Below, in pieces: positions 54,314 to 62,312 of a DNA stretch of 64,000 nucleotides. The notes under the pieces are model-generated. The model was not told where the DNA came from and did no database searches. It worked only from the letters and a program-made list of their open reading frames with translations. The first letter of the stretch is position 1. Each line of letters starts with the position of its first letter. Location of the stretch: positions 806,001-870,000 of the forward strand of contig NZ_CP059676.1 of assembly GCF_014069875.1 (NCBI RefSeq), in the 5' to 3' direction. Source of the DNA: Flaviflexus equikiangi. Its GTDB lineage: Bacteria > Actinomycetota > Actinomycetes > Actinomycetales > Actinomycetaceae. Position numbers and translations under genes: made by a program.

Positions 54314-54838
54314 CTAGAAATATGCACTCATCTTTCGACGACCTTTGGGTCGAATTGTGCCCCCATTAGCTACCACTGCTGAGCGAACTGCTTCGTCGCC
54401 GATTCCCAACTGCGCTGCTACTTGACTGAGCGTGAGGCCCCCGGCGTAGAGGCGTGCCGCCTCACTTCGTAGCTGTTGTGAATGTTCCGGTGCTCTGCTC
54501 GGATGACCCGCTCGCCGAGCAATCTCTCGCACCGTCGCCCGATGGACGTTGAACCTTGTTGCCAGCTCCTGAACCGGTACCCCCTCGGCGTACCCAACGA
54601 GTAGTTCTTCACGATTCGAGGCACTCAAACGGGTTTGAGACTGACTCGAATTTTCACGCACTGGACCCCTAGAATCTGTCGTGTGAGGGGTACCAGTGCG
54701 CTGCCGCTGTGTCTTCGATCCCTTGAGGACACGCGAAATCAACGTTCTTCGCGGTTTGCTGGGGTTTGAGAAGTACCTACGAAGGCCCACTGTGAGCACC
54801 CTGGTATTGATACCCGGGTGCTTTTCATTTTTCTGCAT
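54314..54838 (-). CDS. Tandem helix-turn-helix protein (resolvase HTH without catalytic domain)
   Basis: A 174-residue basic protein. Two HTH units are recognisable: LLVGYAEGVPVQELATRFNV followed by RATVREIARRAG (about residues 79-112), and ARLYAGGLTLSQVAAQLGIG followed by EAVRSAVVANGG. These resemble the C-terminal HTH of Hin-type resolvases, but the serine catalytic domain is missing. The first 70 residues are basic and disordered-looking, so the real start may be further downstream. It converges on the methylase gene, with 34 bases between stops, and could be a regulator or DNA-end binder. Confidence 0.68.
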   Translation of the reverse strand: MQKNEKHPGINTRVLTVGLRRYFSNPSKPRRTLISRVLKGSKTQRQRTGTPHTTDSRGPVRENSSQSQTRLSASNREELLVGYAEGVPVQELATRFNVHRATVREIARRAGHPSRAPEHSQQLRSEAARLYAGGLTLSQVAAQLGIGDEAVRSAVVANGGTIRPKGRRKMSAYF

Positions 54839-55014
54839 GGGCGCAGCGAATCTGATCTGACGGGATAGTCCGGCCTGGTTTAGTCGCTGGATATCGTCAC
54901 ACGTGATGGGGTCGAGTCGATATTGAAGTTGAGTAGCCGACTCCTATGACACCGGTCCTACGACTGTCTTTTCCCATGTTCTAGCGTGAACGATCTGGTC
55001 CACGTCGTCAGTGG
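54839..55014. other. IS-remnant border, no gene seen
   Basis: No coding signal is seen here. At 54869-54884 the sequence TCCGGCCTGGTTTAGT matches the IS3-family terminal repeat seen at 40269 except for two positions, so the left end of a dead IS copy lies here. Confidence 0.5.
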
Positions 55015-55530
55015 GTTAATGCACCTCACTGCCGCCAGTGCGGGCAGGCGCTGGTGCATGGGAAGACCAGCGCTGGATGTCAGCGCTACCGGTGCTCGTT
55101 CTGCGGTACGGGCCAGCATCTTCGCCTCGCTGAAAGCCCCAGTTTGTGACCTTCCTATTCTCGTGCCAGCATCGACGCGGCGCTTCGGAAACGGACCCTC
55201 AATCGGTTGACGGTGCGATTCTGGCCGCTACAGCCATTCCCCCACGCTGTCGACGAAGTCGACCGCGTGGGGGCAACGTCGATGGCGTCAACCTTGGGCG
55301 CTCAGCGGTGATCCTGGTCCGTCGCACCGACCTTTTTGGGTTGGTATCTGGCGCGAGGGGAGCGCAGCGGTGCATGGGTGTGCTCTGGCCCGGATCATAC
55401 CGCCCGATGTGGTGAGGGTGCCTCGTTGCCAAAGCCCGTCGAGAGCACTGCGGCCGGACAAGGGTCCAGCTCTGCGCCTGGCGCAGCCGGGCACTGACCA
55501 TGGACAGCGTTCCCGGAGTGCAACGACCAG
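55015..55530 (+). pseudogene. IS1249-family transposase fragment
   Basis: Conceptual translation with frame changes gives a zinc ribbon (CRQCGQALVHGKTSAGC, then RYRCSFCG) near 55030-55100, then GWYLARGERSGAW near 55340, and ALARIIPPDVVRV near 55390-55430. These are recognisable in IS1249-type transposases. Stops and frameshifts separate the pieces, so it is dead. Confidence 0.6.
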
Positions 55531-55536
55531 TTCTTT

Positions 55537-55558
55537 CTCTCTCTCTCTCTCTCTCTCT
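55537..55558. repeat. CT dinucleotide repeat (11 units)
   Basis: A perfect (CT)11 run. It lies at the junction of the IS1249-like and IS3-like remnants, where the intact IS3 copy has TCTCTTTCAT; the repeat seems to have expanded from that TCTC core. It is the only long simple repeat noticed in the window. Confidence 0.9.
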
Positions 55559-55945
55559 TTCATCGTCGATGTCCTGGCGCTGCAGGCGTTGGAGATGGCT
55601 GCCCGGCATTGGAGTCATCCGCCGCAACGATCATGGCTCGATCTGCATGTGCCTCATGCCCACCAGCCGAGTCGACGGGCGCGGAGCGATGACATCGGTG
55701 CAGGGAATGCGATAGTCCAGGCTGTGAAGACGATCTGCAAAGCGAAGCCCATTCGTCAATGTGGGCCACGGAAGACCGTGGAGGAAGTCAAGATGGCAAT
55801 CCTGCCATTCGTGTGGTGGTGGAGCAGCACACGCTCCCACGGTGAGATCGATCTATGCATTCCTCTCACGGTCGAATCGGCCTGCTCTTCTGAACGAGAG
55901 TCCCTTCTGGCTCCAGTGACAGGAAGAACAGTCGGGCCAAAGCGC
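55553..55945 (+). pseudogene. IS3-family OrfB fragment (second copy)
   Basis: Alignable with the intact OrfB at 40629: FIVDV followed by LALQALEMAA (an internal deletion of about 24 codons relative to the intact copy, between two DV pairs), later GPRKTVEEVKMAILPFVWWWSS and SHGEI...PLTVESA. The DDE residues are lost and the zinc-ribbon fragment precedes it, so it is inactive. The divergence shows it is an older copy than the one at 40.3 kb. Confidence 0.8.
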
Positions 55946-56014
55946 TTGCCGAATCAGCAGCTTCCGGGTGGCAGGCCAAACCCTCCGCAAATTTTTCAAA
56001 ACCAACACAATTAA

Positions 56015-56033
56015 ATGCCCCCGGGGGTATACT
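56015..56033 (+). promoter_or_regulatory. CsoR/CstR-type operator overlapping the SQR -10 box
   Basis: ATGCCCCCGGGGGTAT (56015-56030) is a nearly perfect palindrome of the GC-centred, AT-flanked form bound by CsoR-family repressors, including the persulfide sensor CstR. TATACT at 56028-56033 is a good -10 and overlaps it, as expected for repression. No CsoR-family gene lies in the window. Confidence 0.68.
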
Positions 56034-56100
56034 GTTTTTGTAGGTGCCTGCTGATCAAGGCCACCTATTCACGTGTACATCATCAAGGGAGAGGATGCGC

Positions 56101-57555
56101 ATGTCCAATGTAGTGGTGCTTGGCGCCGGCGTCTCCGGGCATACAGCCGCCCTGCATCTGCCTCGGATGCTGAGCAAGAATGACAATGTCACCGTCGTCA
56201 CGCCGAACAGCAACTGGAACTGGATTCCATCGAACATTTGGGTTGGCGTGGGCACAATGCCTCAGTCGAAGGTGCTTTTCCCACTCGCCCCTGTCTACAA
56301 GAAGAAGGGCATCGACTTCGTTCAGGCCAAGGCTACCGAGATTTGGCCAAATGGTGGGGAAGGGGTTGAGTCAGGCTTCATCGAAGCCGAAAGCACTCTC
56401 CCCAGTCAGGCCGGTGCGAAGGTTCGAATCCCGTACGACTTCTTAATCAATGCCACGGGCCCAAGGCTCCGCTTCGAAGCAACACCGGGGCTCGGCCCTG
56501 ATGGCGGCGAGACGGTCTCCGTATGCACGGCGGACCATGCGACTCACGCAGCGAAAGAACTGGAGGCATTGATCGTCCAGGCCCGCGCTGGTAAGAAGCA
56601 GGTAGCAGTCGTAGGCACCGGACATGGCACGTGCACCTGCGAGGGTGCTGCCTTTGAGTACGTCTTTAATGTGGATGACCGGCTTCGCAAGGCGGGCGTG
56701 AGGGACATGGTTCGCCTCGTCTTCCTGACCAACGAAGCCCAGCTGGGCGACTTCGGTGTTGACGGAATGACTTTTGTCGATCGTGGATTCGAGACCTCGT
56801 CAGAGCTATGGACCGCTTCGCTGTTCCGAGAACGAAATGTTGAAGCGATCGTGGGCACAGCTGTGGAGAAGATCAAGGATGGTGTGATCACCTACGAGAC
56901 TCTCGATGGGGAGAAGCACCGGCTGTCCTTTGACTTCGCCATGCTCCTCCCGCCTTTTGGTGGGGTGCCGCTCAAGGCATTCGACTCAGATGGAACAGAG
57001 ATCACCGCGCGGATGTTTGCCCCTTCTGGTTTCATGAAGGTCGACGCAGACTACTCGCCGAAGCCCCATGAAGAATGGAGGGCTGAGGACTGGCCCAAGA
57101 CGTATGAGGCTCCCGGCTTCCCGAACGTCTTTGCCGTGGGCATTGCCTTTGCCCCGCCGCACCAGATCTCTCGACCGAGGACAACACCGAATGGGACGCT
57201 GATTGCACCCGCCCCGCCACGTACCGGCATGCCGTCCGGTGTCATGGGTAAGGCGGTCGCCGAAACAATTGCCAAGCGAATCAAAGATCCGAAGGCCGCG
57301 GCAGTGTCCGCTTCGATGGCGAACATGGGTGCTGCCTGTGTCGCTTCTGCCGGAACCGGCATGACGAAAGGTTCCGCTGCCGCGATGACCATGATGCCCG
57401 TGGTCCCTGACTACGTGAAGTACCCGACCGGTCGCGATATCAAGGACACCCGCGGAGACATCGGACTGTCGGGCCATTGGGTGAAGCTGATGCTTCACTA
57501 CCTCTTCATCTACAAGGCCAAAGCCAAGCCCTTCTGGTTCCTGATTCCGGAGTAA
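56101..57555 (+). CDS. Sulfide:quinone oxidoreductase-like flavoprotein
   Basis: A 484-residue FAD-dependent oxidoreductase. The FAD loop VVVLGAGVSGHTAALHL is near residues 3-19, a second nucleotide region VAVVGTGHGTCTCEGAAFEY near 174-193, and DFAMLLPPFGGVP near 280-292. Cysteines near residues 154, 185 and 187 are candidates for the sulfide-oxidising pair, and the C-terminal 60 residues are amphipathic, fitting a membrane-surface quinone site. ATG 56101 lies 6 bases after AAGGGAGAGG; ATG 56095 is directly adjacent to it. The upstream CsoR/CstR-type palindrome supports a role in sulfide detoxification. The gene lies between dead ISs and an island border. Confidence 0.82.
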   Translation: MSNVVVLGAGVSGHTAALHLPRMLSKNDNVTVVTPNSNWNWIPSNIWVGVGTMPQSKVLFPLAPVYKKKGIDFVQAKATEIWPNGGEGVESGFIEAESTLPSQAGAKVRIPYDFLINATGPRLRFEATPGLGPDGGETVSVCTADHATHAAKELEALIVQARAGKKQVAVVGTGHGTCTCEGAAFEYVFNVDDRLRKAGVRDMVRLVFLTNEAQLGDFGVDGMTFVDRGFETSSELWTASLFRERNVEAIVGTAVEKIKDGVITYETLDGEKHRLSFDFAMLLPPFGGVPLKAFDSDGTEITARMFAPSGFMKVDADYSPKPHEEWRAEDWPKTYEAPGFPNVFAVGIAFAPPHQISRPRTTPNGTLIAPAPPRTGMPSGVMGKAVAETIAKRIKDPKAAAVSASMANMGAACVASAGTGMTKGSAAAMTMMPVVPDYVKYPTGRDIKDTRGDIGLSGHWVKLMLHYLFIYKAKAKPFWFLIPE

Positions 57556-57560
57556 TTGCG

Positions 57561-57767
57561 ATGACAAAAGAAATAGAAGAAACAATCTCTGATCATCCCG
57601 CCGCGCCACGGTATGAGGGAGGTCCAGTAGCTGACCTGTCCGCGGCCCCCCTTCCGACTCCTCAAACTCTTCGGGCAAGGCAGTCCCTAGTGCCGCAGTT
57701 CTTCAAGTTTGTCGGTTTCGACCTCACCATCATGCGCATGGTTCTCAAGGGGCATGCTCACGACTAA
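57561..57767 (+). CDS. Small protein downstream of SQR
   Basis: A 68-residue protein starting 5 bases after the SQR stop. The first half is acidic and disordered; the second half (PQFFKFVGFDLTIMRMVLKGHAHD) is an amphipathic, partly hydrophobic helix, likely membrane-associated. It is probably a partner of SQR. No named family. Confidence 0.65.
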   Translation: MTKEIEETISDHPAAPRYEGGPVADLSAAPLPTPQTLRARQSLVPQFFKFVGFDLTIMRMVLKGHAHD

Positions 57768-57771
57768 CAGT

Positions 57772-58077
57772 TCATTGAACGTGCGGGCGGACGGTCAGTC
57801 CCTTCGAGCCCACCCGTCGGGTGCGGCGATGAGTGAATATGACCGTCCGCTCGTTCTCGCCAGCGGTAAACGCCACACTCTGCCGCCGTTCGTGGAGAAC
57901 CAGTGTCGTCTGGACACGAGGGTCGAAGCCTGCGCTAAACCATTCCAACGGCTCGCAGTCTGCGTCGAGGATGACCGGTGTGATCGTGTCATGCACCAGC
58001 GTGAGCGTTGCGTCGATGCGTGCGAGGTCTCGGCCGGGCCAGTCACGTAGAGCGCAGGTGGACACGTGCTGCCACAT
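57772..58077 (-). pseudogene. Decayed C-terminal end of a second serine recombinase
   Basis: The minus-strand translation contains EPLEWFSAGFDPRVQTT and later RVGSKGLTV, matching in order EPFNAFFDPGVQTI and LVGPEGLEP at the end of the intact recombinase (38.5 kb). At the DNA level, TCGTCTGnACACnAGGGTCGAAG is shared (57905-57927 with 38618-38642), at a similar distance from a tRNA-end-like sequence. No N-terminal catalytic part is present. It is probably the residue of an older element at the same tRNA; chance similarity cannot be fully excluded. Confidence 0.5.
57797..57815. other. Decayed tRNA-Val 3'-end-like sequence, probable right island border
   Basis: AGTCCCTTCGAGCCCACC matches the tRNA-Val end at 38521-38538 in about 16 of 18-20 positions. 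It lies at the same place relative to the recombinase 3' end as in the left copy. Confidence 0.45.
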
Positions 58078-58220
58078 CCGGGAGACATCCGCGCAGAGTC
58101 ATCAGCTTTGACACACCAGACGAAGCTCTGTTGACAACGATGATCCAGGGGGCGGCACACGCCGTCCGGCAACCATCAAGACCGCACCAGGTGACGATGC
58201 TGGAGAGAATCACACGCTTC
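58078..58220. other. Short gap, nothing recognised
   Basis: Between the recombinase remnant and the ABC-F gene no gene or strong hairpin is seen; it may hold further decayed island sequence. Confidence 0.4.
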
Positions 58221-59939
58221 CTATGTACCTTCGAGGTGCAGGCGCTGCCCCGACCATCGCCCGCGCAGCCACCGGTCGTGTGATGCGACGATGACGGTTC
58301 CGGGGTAGTGAGTCAGCGCGCTTTCGAGAGCTGTGACCAAGCTGAGCGAGAAATGGTTGGTGGGTTCGTCGAGGAGCAGGATCTCGGGCGGGTCCGCCAG
58401 GAGGATAGCGAGAGCCAGTCGACGCTGCTGGCCGACACTGAGGTCGAGCACGCTGCGGTTCTGGTCTCGCCCTGCGAGTAAGCCGAAAGTGCTGAGGGGA
58501 ACCTTTTCTGCAAGGTCCACTCCGACGAGATCGCTGTAGGTCTCCCGTGCGGTGCGTGATGATCCGCGATCGCTCGGGTCTGGAATGAAGATGTCTTGCG
58601 ACAGGAGACGGACTCGATCCTCGGGGGAGTGGGTGACCTGACCGTGTGACGGCTCGAGGGTGCCTGCGAGCAGCCGAAGCAGGGTGGACTTGCCGGACCC
58701 GTTGGCGCCGGTGATGAGCCACTTCTCGCCCCGACTGATGCTGACCGACGTCGCCGGGAGACGGCCTGTCACCGCCGCATTGACCGCGGTCAGGACAGGC
58801 CCGGGAGGTCTGTTGTCTCGCGGGTTCCCGCCGGCGGTCAGTCCGCGGAACTCCAGGTCCACAGGAGGCTTGCGGATCTGTCGTTGCTCGAGATCGGACA
58901 GGCGGCTTCGAGCGTCATTCACTCTCCGAGAGACGACGGTGGCATTGCGATCGGAATAGAACTTCCGTGCTGACCGCGCCTCCGTCCGAGGACCCCGATC
59001 CGAGTGCCCAACAGTCTGCTGTTCCCGGACCGCGGCTCGCAGGCGGGACAGCTCCTCCCGTTCATCCCGATACTGCCGTTCCCAGCGCGCGTGCTCCTTG
59101 GCGCGTGTCGCCAGGTAGTGACTGTAGGTGCCGGTGAACCGGGTGACCCCGATTCCCGTTCCCGTACCGTCGTGGACGAGTTCCCCAGTCAGCGCGTGTG
59201 GCAGCGGTGACGGGTCGAGGTCGAGGAGAGAGGAGGCAGTCGTATCGAGGAACGCACGGTCGTGACTAGCGATCAGTACCGGCCCCCGCCATGCAGTGAG
59301 GACGCGGGCGAGGTAGTCAGCCGCACTATCATCAAGATGGTTCGTCGGCTCATCGAGAAGCAGCACATCCGGTGCGCTGAGGAGGAGCCACGCCAGGGCA
59401 AGTCGAGCTCGTTGCCCGCCCGAGAGCGTCCCGACCTGACGGTTCCGGTCAACGGCGCCGAGTCCGAGACCGGTCAGCATGGTGGATATTGTGGCATCGA
59501 CGCCCCAGGCGTCGAGACGCTCGGCCGTGTCGAGTGAGCGTGCGAAAGCGTCTGCCGCCTCGTGATCGTGAGGCCGGGAGGCCAGTGCGCTGGCGAGAGT
59601 CCCCACGGCTTCTGCCGCGTGGCGGGCCGGGGCAACCGCCGATTCGATAGCGTCAGAGACCGACGCATGCTCGGGGAACGGGGGTTCTTGATGGAGGAGG
59701 CCGACGGACGGCGGATGGACCGCATTGACGGTGATCGTGCCAGCATCCGGCTCCAAGGCGCCGGAAATCAGCCTGAGCAGTGTTGATTTGCCGCAGCCGT
59801 TCTCGCCGATGAGGCCAACTCTGTCGCCTGCGGCGGCGACGAACGAGACGTCTGTGAGTACTCGGCGATCACGGTAGGAGAATGACAGTCCGTCCACACG
59901 CACGTGGGTGGACATGGGAGAAGGGAATGTGTGAGACAT
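58221..59939 (-). CDS. ABC-F family ATPase, possible ribosomal protection protein
   Basis: A 572-residue soluble protein with two ABC domains and no membrane segments. Site 1: Walker A GENGCGKST near residue 44, signature LSGGQRAR, and DEPTNHLDD. Site 2: Walker A GANGSGKST near residue 400, signature LSVGQQRR, and DEPTNHFS. A charged linker lies between them (about residues 245-330). ABC-F proteins act on the ribosome E-site; members of this shape include macrolide/lincosamide/pleuromutilin protection factors. The ATG at 59939 has GAGGA 5 bases upstream; the frame stays open to 60026. Resistance versus housekeeping translation factor cannot be decided. Confidence 0.87.
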   Translation of the reverse strand: MSHTFPSPMSTHVRVDGLSFSYRDRRVLTDVSFVAAAGDRVGLIGENGCGKSTLLRLISGALEPDAGTITVNAVHPPSVGLLHQEPPFPEHASVSDAIESAVAPARHAAEAVGTLASALASRPHDHEAADAFARSLDTAERLDAWGVDATISTMLTGLGLGAVDRNRQVGTLSGGQRARLALAWLLLSAPDVLLLDEPTNHLDDSAADYLARVLTAWRGPVLIASHDRAFLDTTASSLLDLDPSPLPHALTGELVHDGTGTGIGVTRFTGTYSHYLATRAKEHARWERQYRDEREELSRLRAAVREQQTVGHSDRGPRTEARSARKFYSDRNATVVSRRVNDARSRLSDLEQRQIRKPPVDLEFRGLTAGGNPRDNRPPGPVLTAVNAAVTGRLPATSVSISRGEKWLITGANGSGKSTLLRLLAGTLEPSHGQVTHSPEDRVRLLSQDIFIPDPSDRGSSRTARETYSDLVGVDLAEKVPLSTFGLLAGRDQNRSVLDLSVGQQRRLALAILLADPPEILLLDEPTNHFSLSLVTALESALTHYPGTVIVASHDRWLRGRWSGQRLHLEGT

Positions 59940-60174
59940 GGGATCCTCAGGCGTGACGAAACCTTCCGGGCCATAGCCTCGGAAGGTCAGGAGCGCGCTC
60001 ACATCTTCACCCGTGCAGTGTATCAAGTCGTCCCCATTCTCGCGATGGTCTTTGTGTATCGGCCTGGCCTGTCGCAGTCCCCGAGAAGTGCTTCAACCTC
60101 CGCCCGCACCCTGTCGAGCATTCGCCCCTGATCCGTCCGTTCGCGCTGAGACTGGAGAGATCTACGATAGGGAA
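59940..60174. promoter_or_regulatory. Divergent promoter region of ABC-F and GyrI-like genes
   Basis: 235 bases with no gene of its own. The ABC-F frame stays open upstream to 60026, so a longer N-terminus or a leader peptide is possible. Attenuator leaders are common before resistance ABC-F genes, but no clear alternative hairpin pair could be identified by eye. Confidence 0.35.
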
Positions 60175-60804
60175 ATGAGCGTGAAGATCGATCTCAAGAA
60201 GATATGCCCGTCCTATCGGGCGAAGCGCGGCGTCGTCGACATCATCGAGGTGCCGACCATGAGGTACCTGACCGTGACGGGGCATGGGGATCCGAACACG
60301 GAGCAGGGCTATCAGGAAGCGGTCGAAGCGCTCTACACCGTTGCCTACAAAATCAAGTTCGCCAGCAAGAGGGAGCTGGAGCGCGACTACGTCGTGCCGC
60401 CTCTCGAGGGACTGTGGTGGGCAGACGATATGGATGCCTTCACGGGCAGGCTCGACAAGTCGCAGTGGACATGGACCATGATGATCCTCGTGCCCGAATG
60501 GGTCAGCGACAGCATGGTCGCCCATGTCATCGCGGCAGTCGGCGAAAGCAAAACGCCGCCGCCGCGCCTCATGGACGTGAGTCTTGACCGGCTTGACGAA
60601 GGGCTCTGCGTCCAAACCCTCCACGTCGGCTCTTTCGACGATGAGGGGCCGGTACTCGACGCGATCCACCACGATGTCATCCCGCGCCACGGTCTGATCA
60701 TGACGGGAAGGCACCACGAGATCTACCTCAGCGATCCGCGCCGCACGGCTCCCGAGAGGCTGAGAACGATACTCCGCCAACCCGTCGCACACGCGTTGTC
60801 ATAG
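60175..60804 (+). CDS. GyrI-like small-molecule-binding protein
   Basis: A 209-residue protein of the GyrI-like (SOUL/AraC effector) fold: VDIIEVPTMRYLTVTGHGDPN near residues 19-39, a central LEGLWWADDMDAF, and a C-terminal DEGPVLDAIHHDVIPRHGL and HHEIYLSDPRRTAPERLRTILRQPV. Stand-alone members bind or hydrolyse cyclic or aromatic compounds. The ATG at 60175 has an AGGGAA a few bases upstream. It is divergent from the ABC-F gene, which hints at a shared stress or drug response. Confidence 0.82.
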   Translation: MSVKIDLKKICPSYRAKRGVVDIIEVPTMRYLTVTGHGDPNTEQGYQEAVEALYTVAYKIKFASKRELERDYVVPPLEGLWWADDMDAFTGRLDKSQWTWTMMILVPEWVSDSMVAHVIAAVGESKTPPPRLMDVSLDRLDEGLCVQTLHVGSFDDEGPVLDAIHHDVIPRHGLIMTGRHHEIYLSDPRRTAPERLRTILRQPVAHALS

Positions 60805-60852
60805 ACAGCTGCTCGATGCCTAGAGGGATCTCGGCAAGGGAGATGTTCAGGT

Positions 60853-62292
60853 CTACAGGACGACCCATCCCGCACTGAGGCTCACGATCGCACCGACCGC
60901 GAGTGCGGTGATCATCGCGAAAGTGGCGAGTTCGCCCCTCGCGAAGGGACGCTTGCCAGCCTCTTTGCGCGTGAGGATGAAGAGGATGGAGACGGGGGCG
61001 TAGAAGATGAAGGAGATGAGGAGGAGGTGCGGGCCTGCCGCGACGACGAGGAAGCCCGTGTAGGCGACCGCGAGGCTTGCCACGATGAGGTCGTTGCGGC
61101 GAATCCTCTGGTTCTCCGTCTCGTATGTCTCGTTGCGCAGTCGGATCTTGAAGGCGTAGAGCGCGGCGAGGAAGAAGGGGATGAGGGTCATGACGGCCGA
61201 CATGTCGAGTGCGAAGTCGAAGGCGTCAGTCGAGAAGTAGGTGAGGATGAGGACCACTTGGGCGAGACTCGAGGAGAGCAGGAGTGCATTGACCGGTGCT
61301 TGACGGTGGTTGAGCTTCGAGAGGAAGCGCGGCATGTCGCCCCCGCGGCTTGCCATATACAGCACCTCGGCCGCCATGAGAGTCCACGCCAGGTAGGCGC
61401 CCAGCACCGTGATGATGAGGCCCGCTGAGACGAAGCCGGATCCCCAGGGGCCGACTGCCTCATTGAGGATCCCTGCCATGGAGGGCTGGTTGAGTGCGGC
61501 AATATCAGCCATGGGCATGGTGCCATAGGAGACGATCGTGACGGATGCGAAGATCGAGAGGACTGTCAGGAAGCCGAGGACGGTGGCCCTGCCGACGTCT
61601 TCTCTCCGCCTCGCATACCGTGAGTAGACGCTTGCTCCCTCGACGCCGAGGAAGACGAAGACCATGACGAGCATGGTGCTACGCACCTGGGTGAAGAACG
61701 AGCCGGTGTACTCTGCGCCGTGCATGTTCCCGACGAACGTGTCCCAGTCGAAGATGGAGACTGCGAGAACGATGAAGACGAGGATGGGGACAACCTTCGC
61801 CACCGTCACGACGCGGTTGATGGAGGCGGCCCTGCCGGTTCCTCTCTGCACCATGAAGAAGAACAGCCACAGGCCTGCCGAGGAGAGGGCGATCGCGGGG
61901 ATCGTGCCGCCGTCTCCGAGGGCTGGTATCCACTGTCCGAGGGTGGACATGATGAGGACCCAGTAGACGACGTTGCCAATGCAGGCACTGGCCCAATATC
62001 CGGCTGCCGCGATGAAGCCCGTATATTCGCCGAAACCTGCCTTCGCGTAGGCGTACACGCCGGCGTCGAGGTCTGGTTTGCGCATGGCGAGGCGCTGGAA
62101 GACGAAGGCAAGCATGAGTGTGCCGGTGCCGGCAATCGCCCATGCTGTGATCGCCCCGAGGGCGCCCGTTTCTTGCGCGAAACGTCCGGGCAGGGAGAAT
62201 ACTCCCGCTCCGACCATGGATCCGACCACCATGGCGGTCAGAGTGAAAACAGAGACGCGCGGCACGCTGGCCGTGCCGACATCGCTCGTCAT
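60853..62292 (-). CDS. APC-superfamily basic amino acid permease/antiporter
   Basis: A 479-residue transporter with about 12-13 hydrophobic helices. The APC pattern is clear: VGSMVGAGVFSLPGRFAQ near residues 23-40 and the KPDLDAGVYAYAKAGFGEY stretch near 73-91. The latter and the overall length resemble arginine/ornithine (ArcD-like) or lysine antiporters of the APA family. No arginine deiminase genes are next to it. It is probably co-transcribed with the META-domain gene upstream (20 bases between them). Confidence 0.85.
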   Translation of the reverse strand: MTSDVGTASVPRVSVFTLTAMVVGSMVGAGVFSLPGRFAQETGALGAITAWAIAGTGTLMLAFVFQRLAMRKPDLDAGVYAYAKAGFGEYTGFIAAAGYWASACIGNVVYWVLIMSTLGQWIPALGDGGTIPAIALSSAGLWLFFFMVQRGTGRAASINRVVTVAKVVPILVFIVLAVSIFDWDTFVGNMHGAEYTGSFFTQVRSTMLVMVFVFLGVEGASVYSRYARRREDVGRATVLGFLTVLSIFASVTIVSYGTMPMADIAALNQPSMAGILNEAVGPWGSGFVSAGLIITVLGAYLAWTLMAAEVLYMASRGGDMPRFLSKLNHRQAPVNALLLSSSLAQVVLILTYFSTDAFDFALDMSAVMTLIPFFLAALYAFKIRLRNETYETENQRIRRNDLIVASLAVAYTGFLVVAAGPHLLLISFIFYAPVSILFILTRKEAGKRPFARGELATFAMITALAVGAIVSLSAGWVVL

Positions 62293-62312
62293 AGCAGTGC
62301 CCTTACGGTGGG

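Larger units (their letters stand above)
54869..55956 (+). mobile_element. Decayed IS3-family element with a second dead IS inside
   Basis: A left-end-like sequence (54869-54884) and a right-end-like sequence (ending GCCGAATCA at 55956) resemble the terminal repeats of the intact IS3-family copy. The right third is IS3 OrfB remnant; the left two thirds are replaced by an IS1249-like transposase remnant. The total, about 1.09 kb, is shorter than the intact copy (1309 bp). Many frameshifts show it is inactive. Confidence 0.6.

Noticed and set aside
54314-54838. Possibility that the tandem HTH gene is the restriction enzyme partner of the methylase
   Set aside because: No nuclease motif (PD-(D/E)xK, HNH or GIY-YIG) is visible; only HTH units are seen.
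55199-55627. A minus-strand frame with an ERERER run
   Set aside because: The run is only the translation of the CT repeat inside dead insertion sequences.
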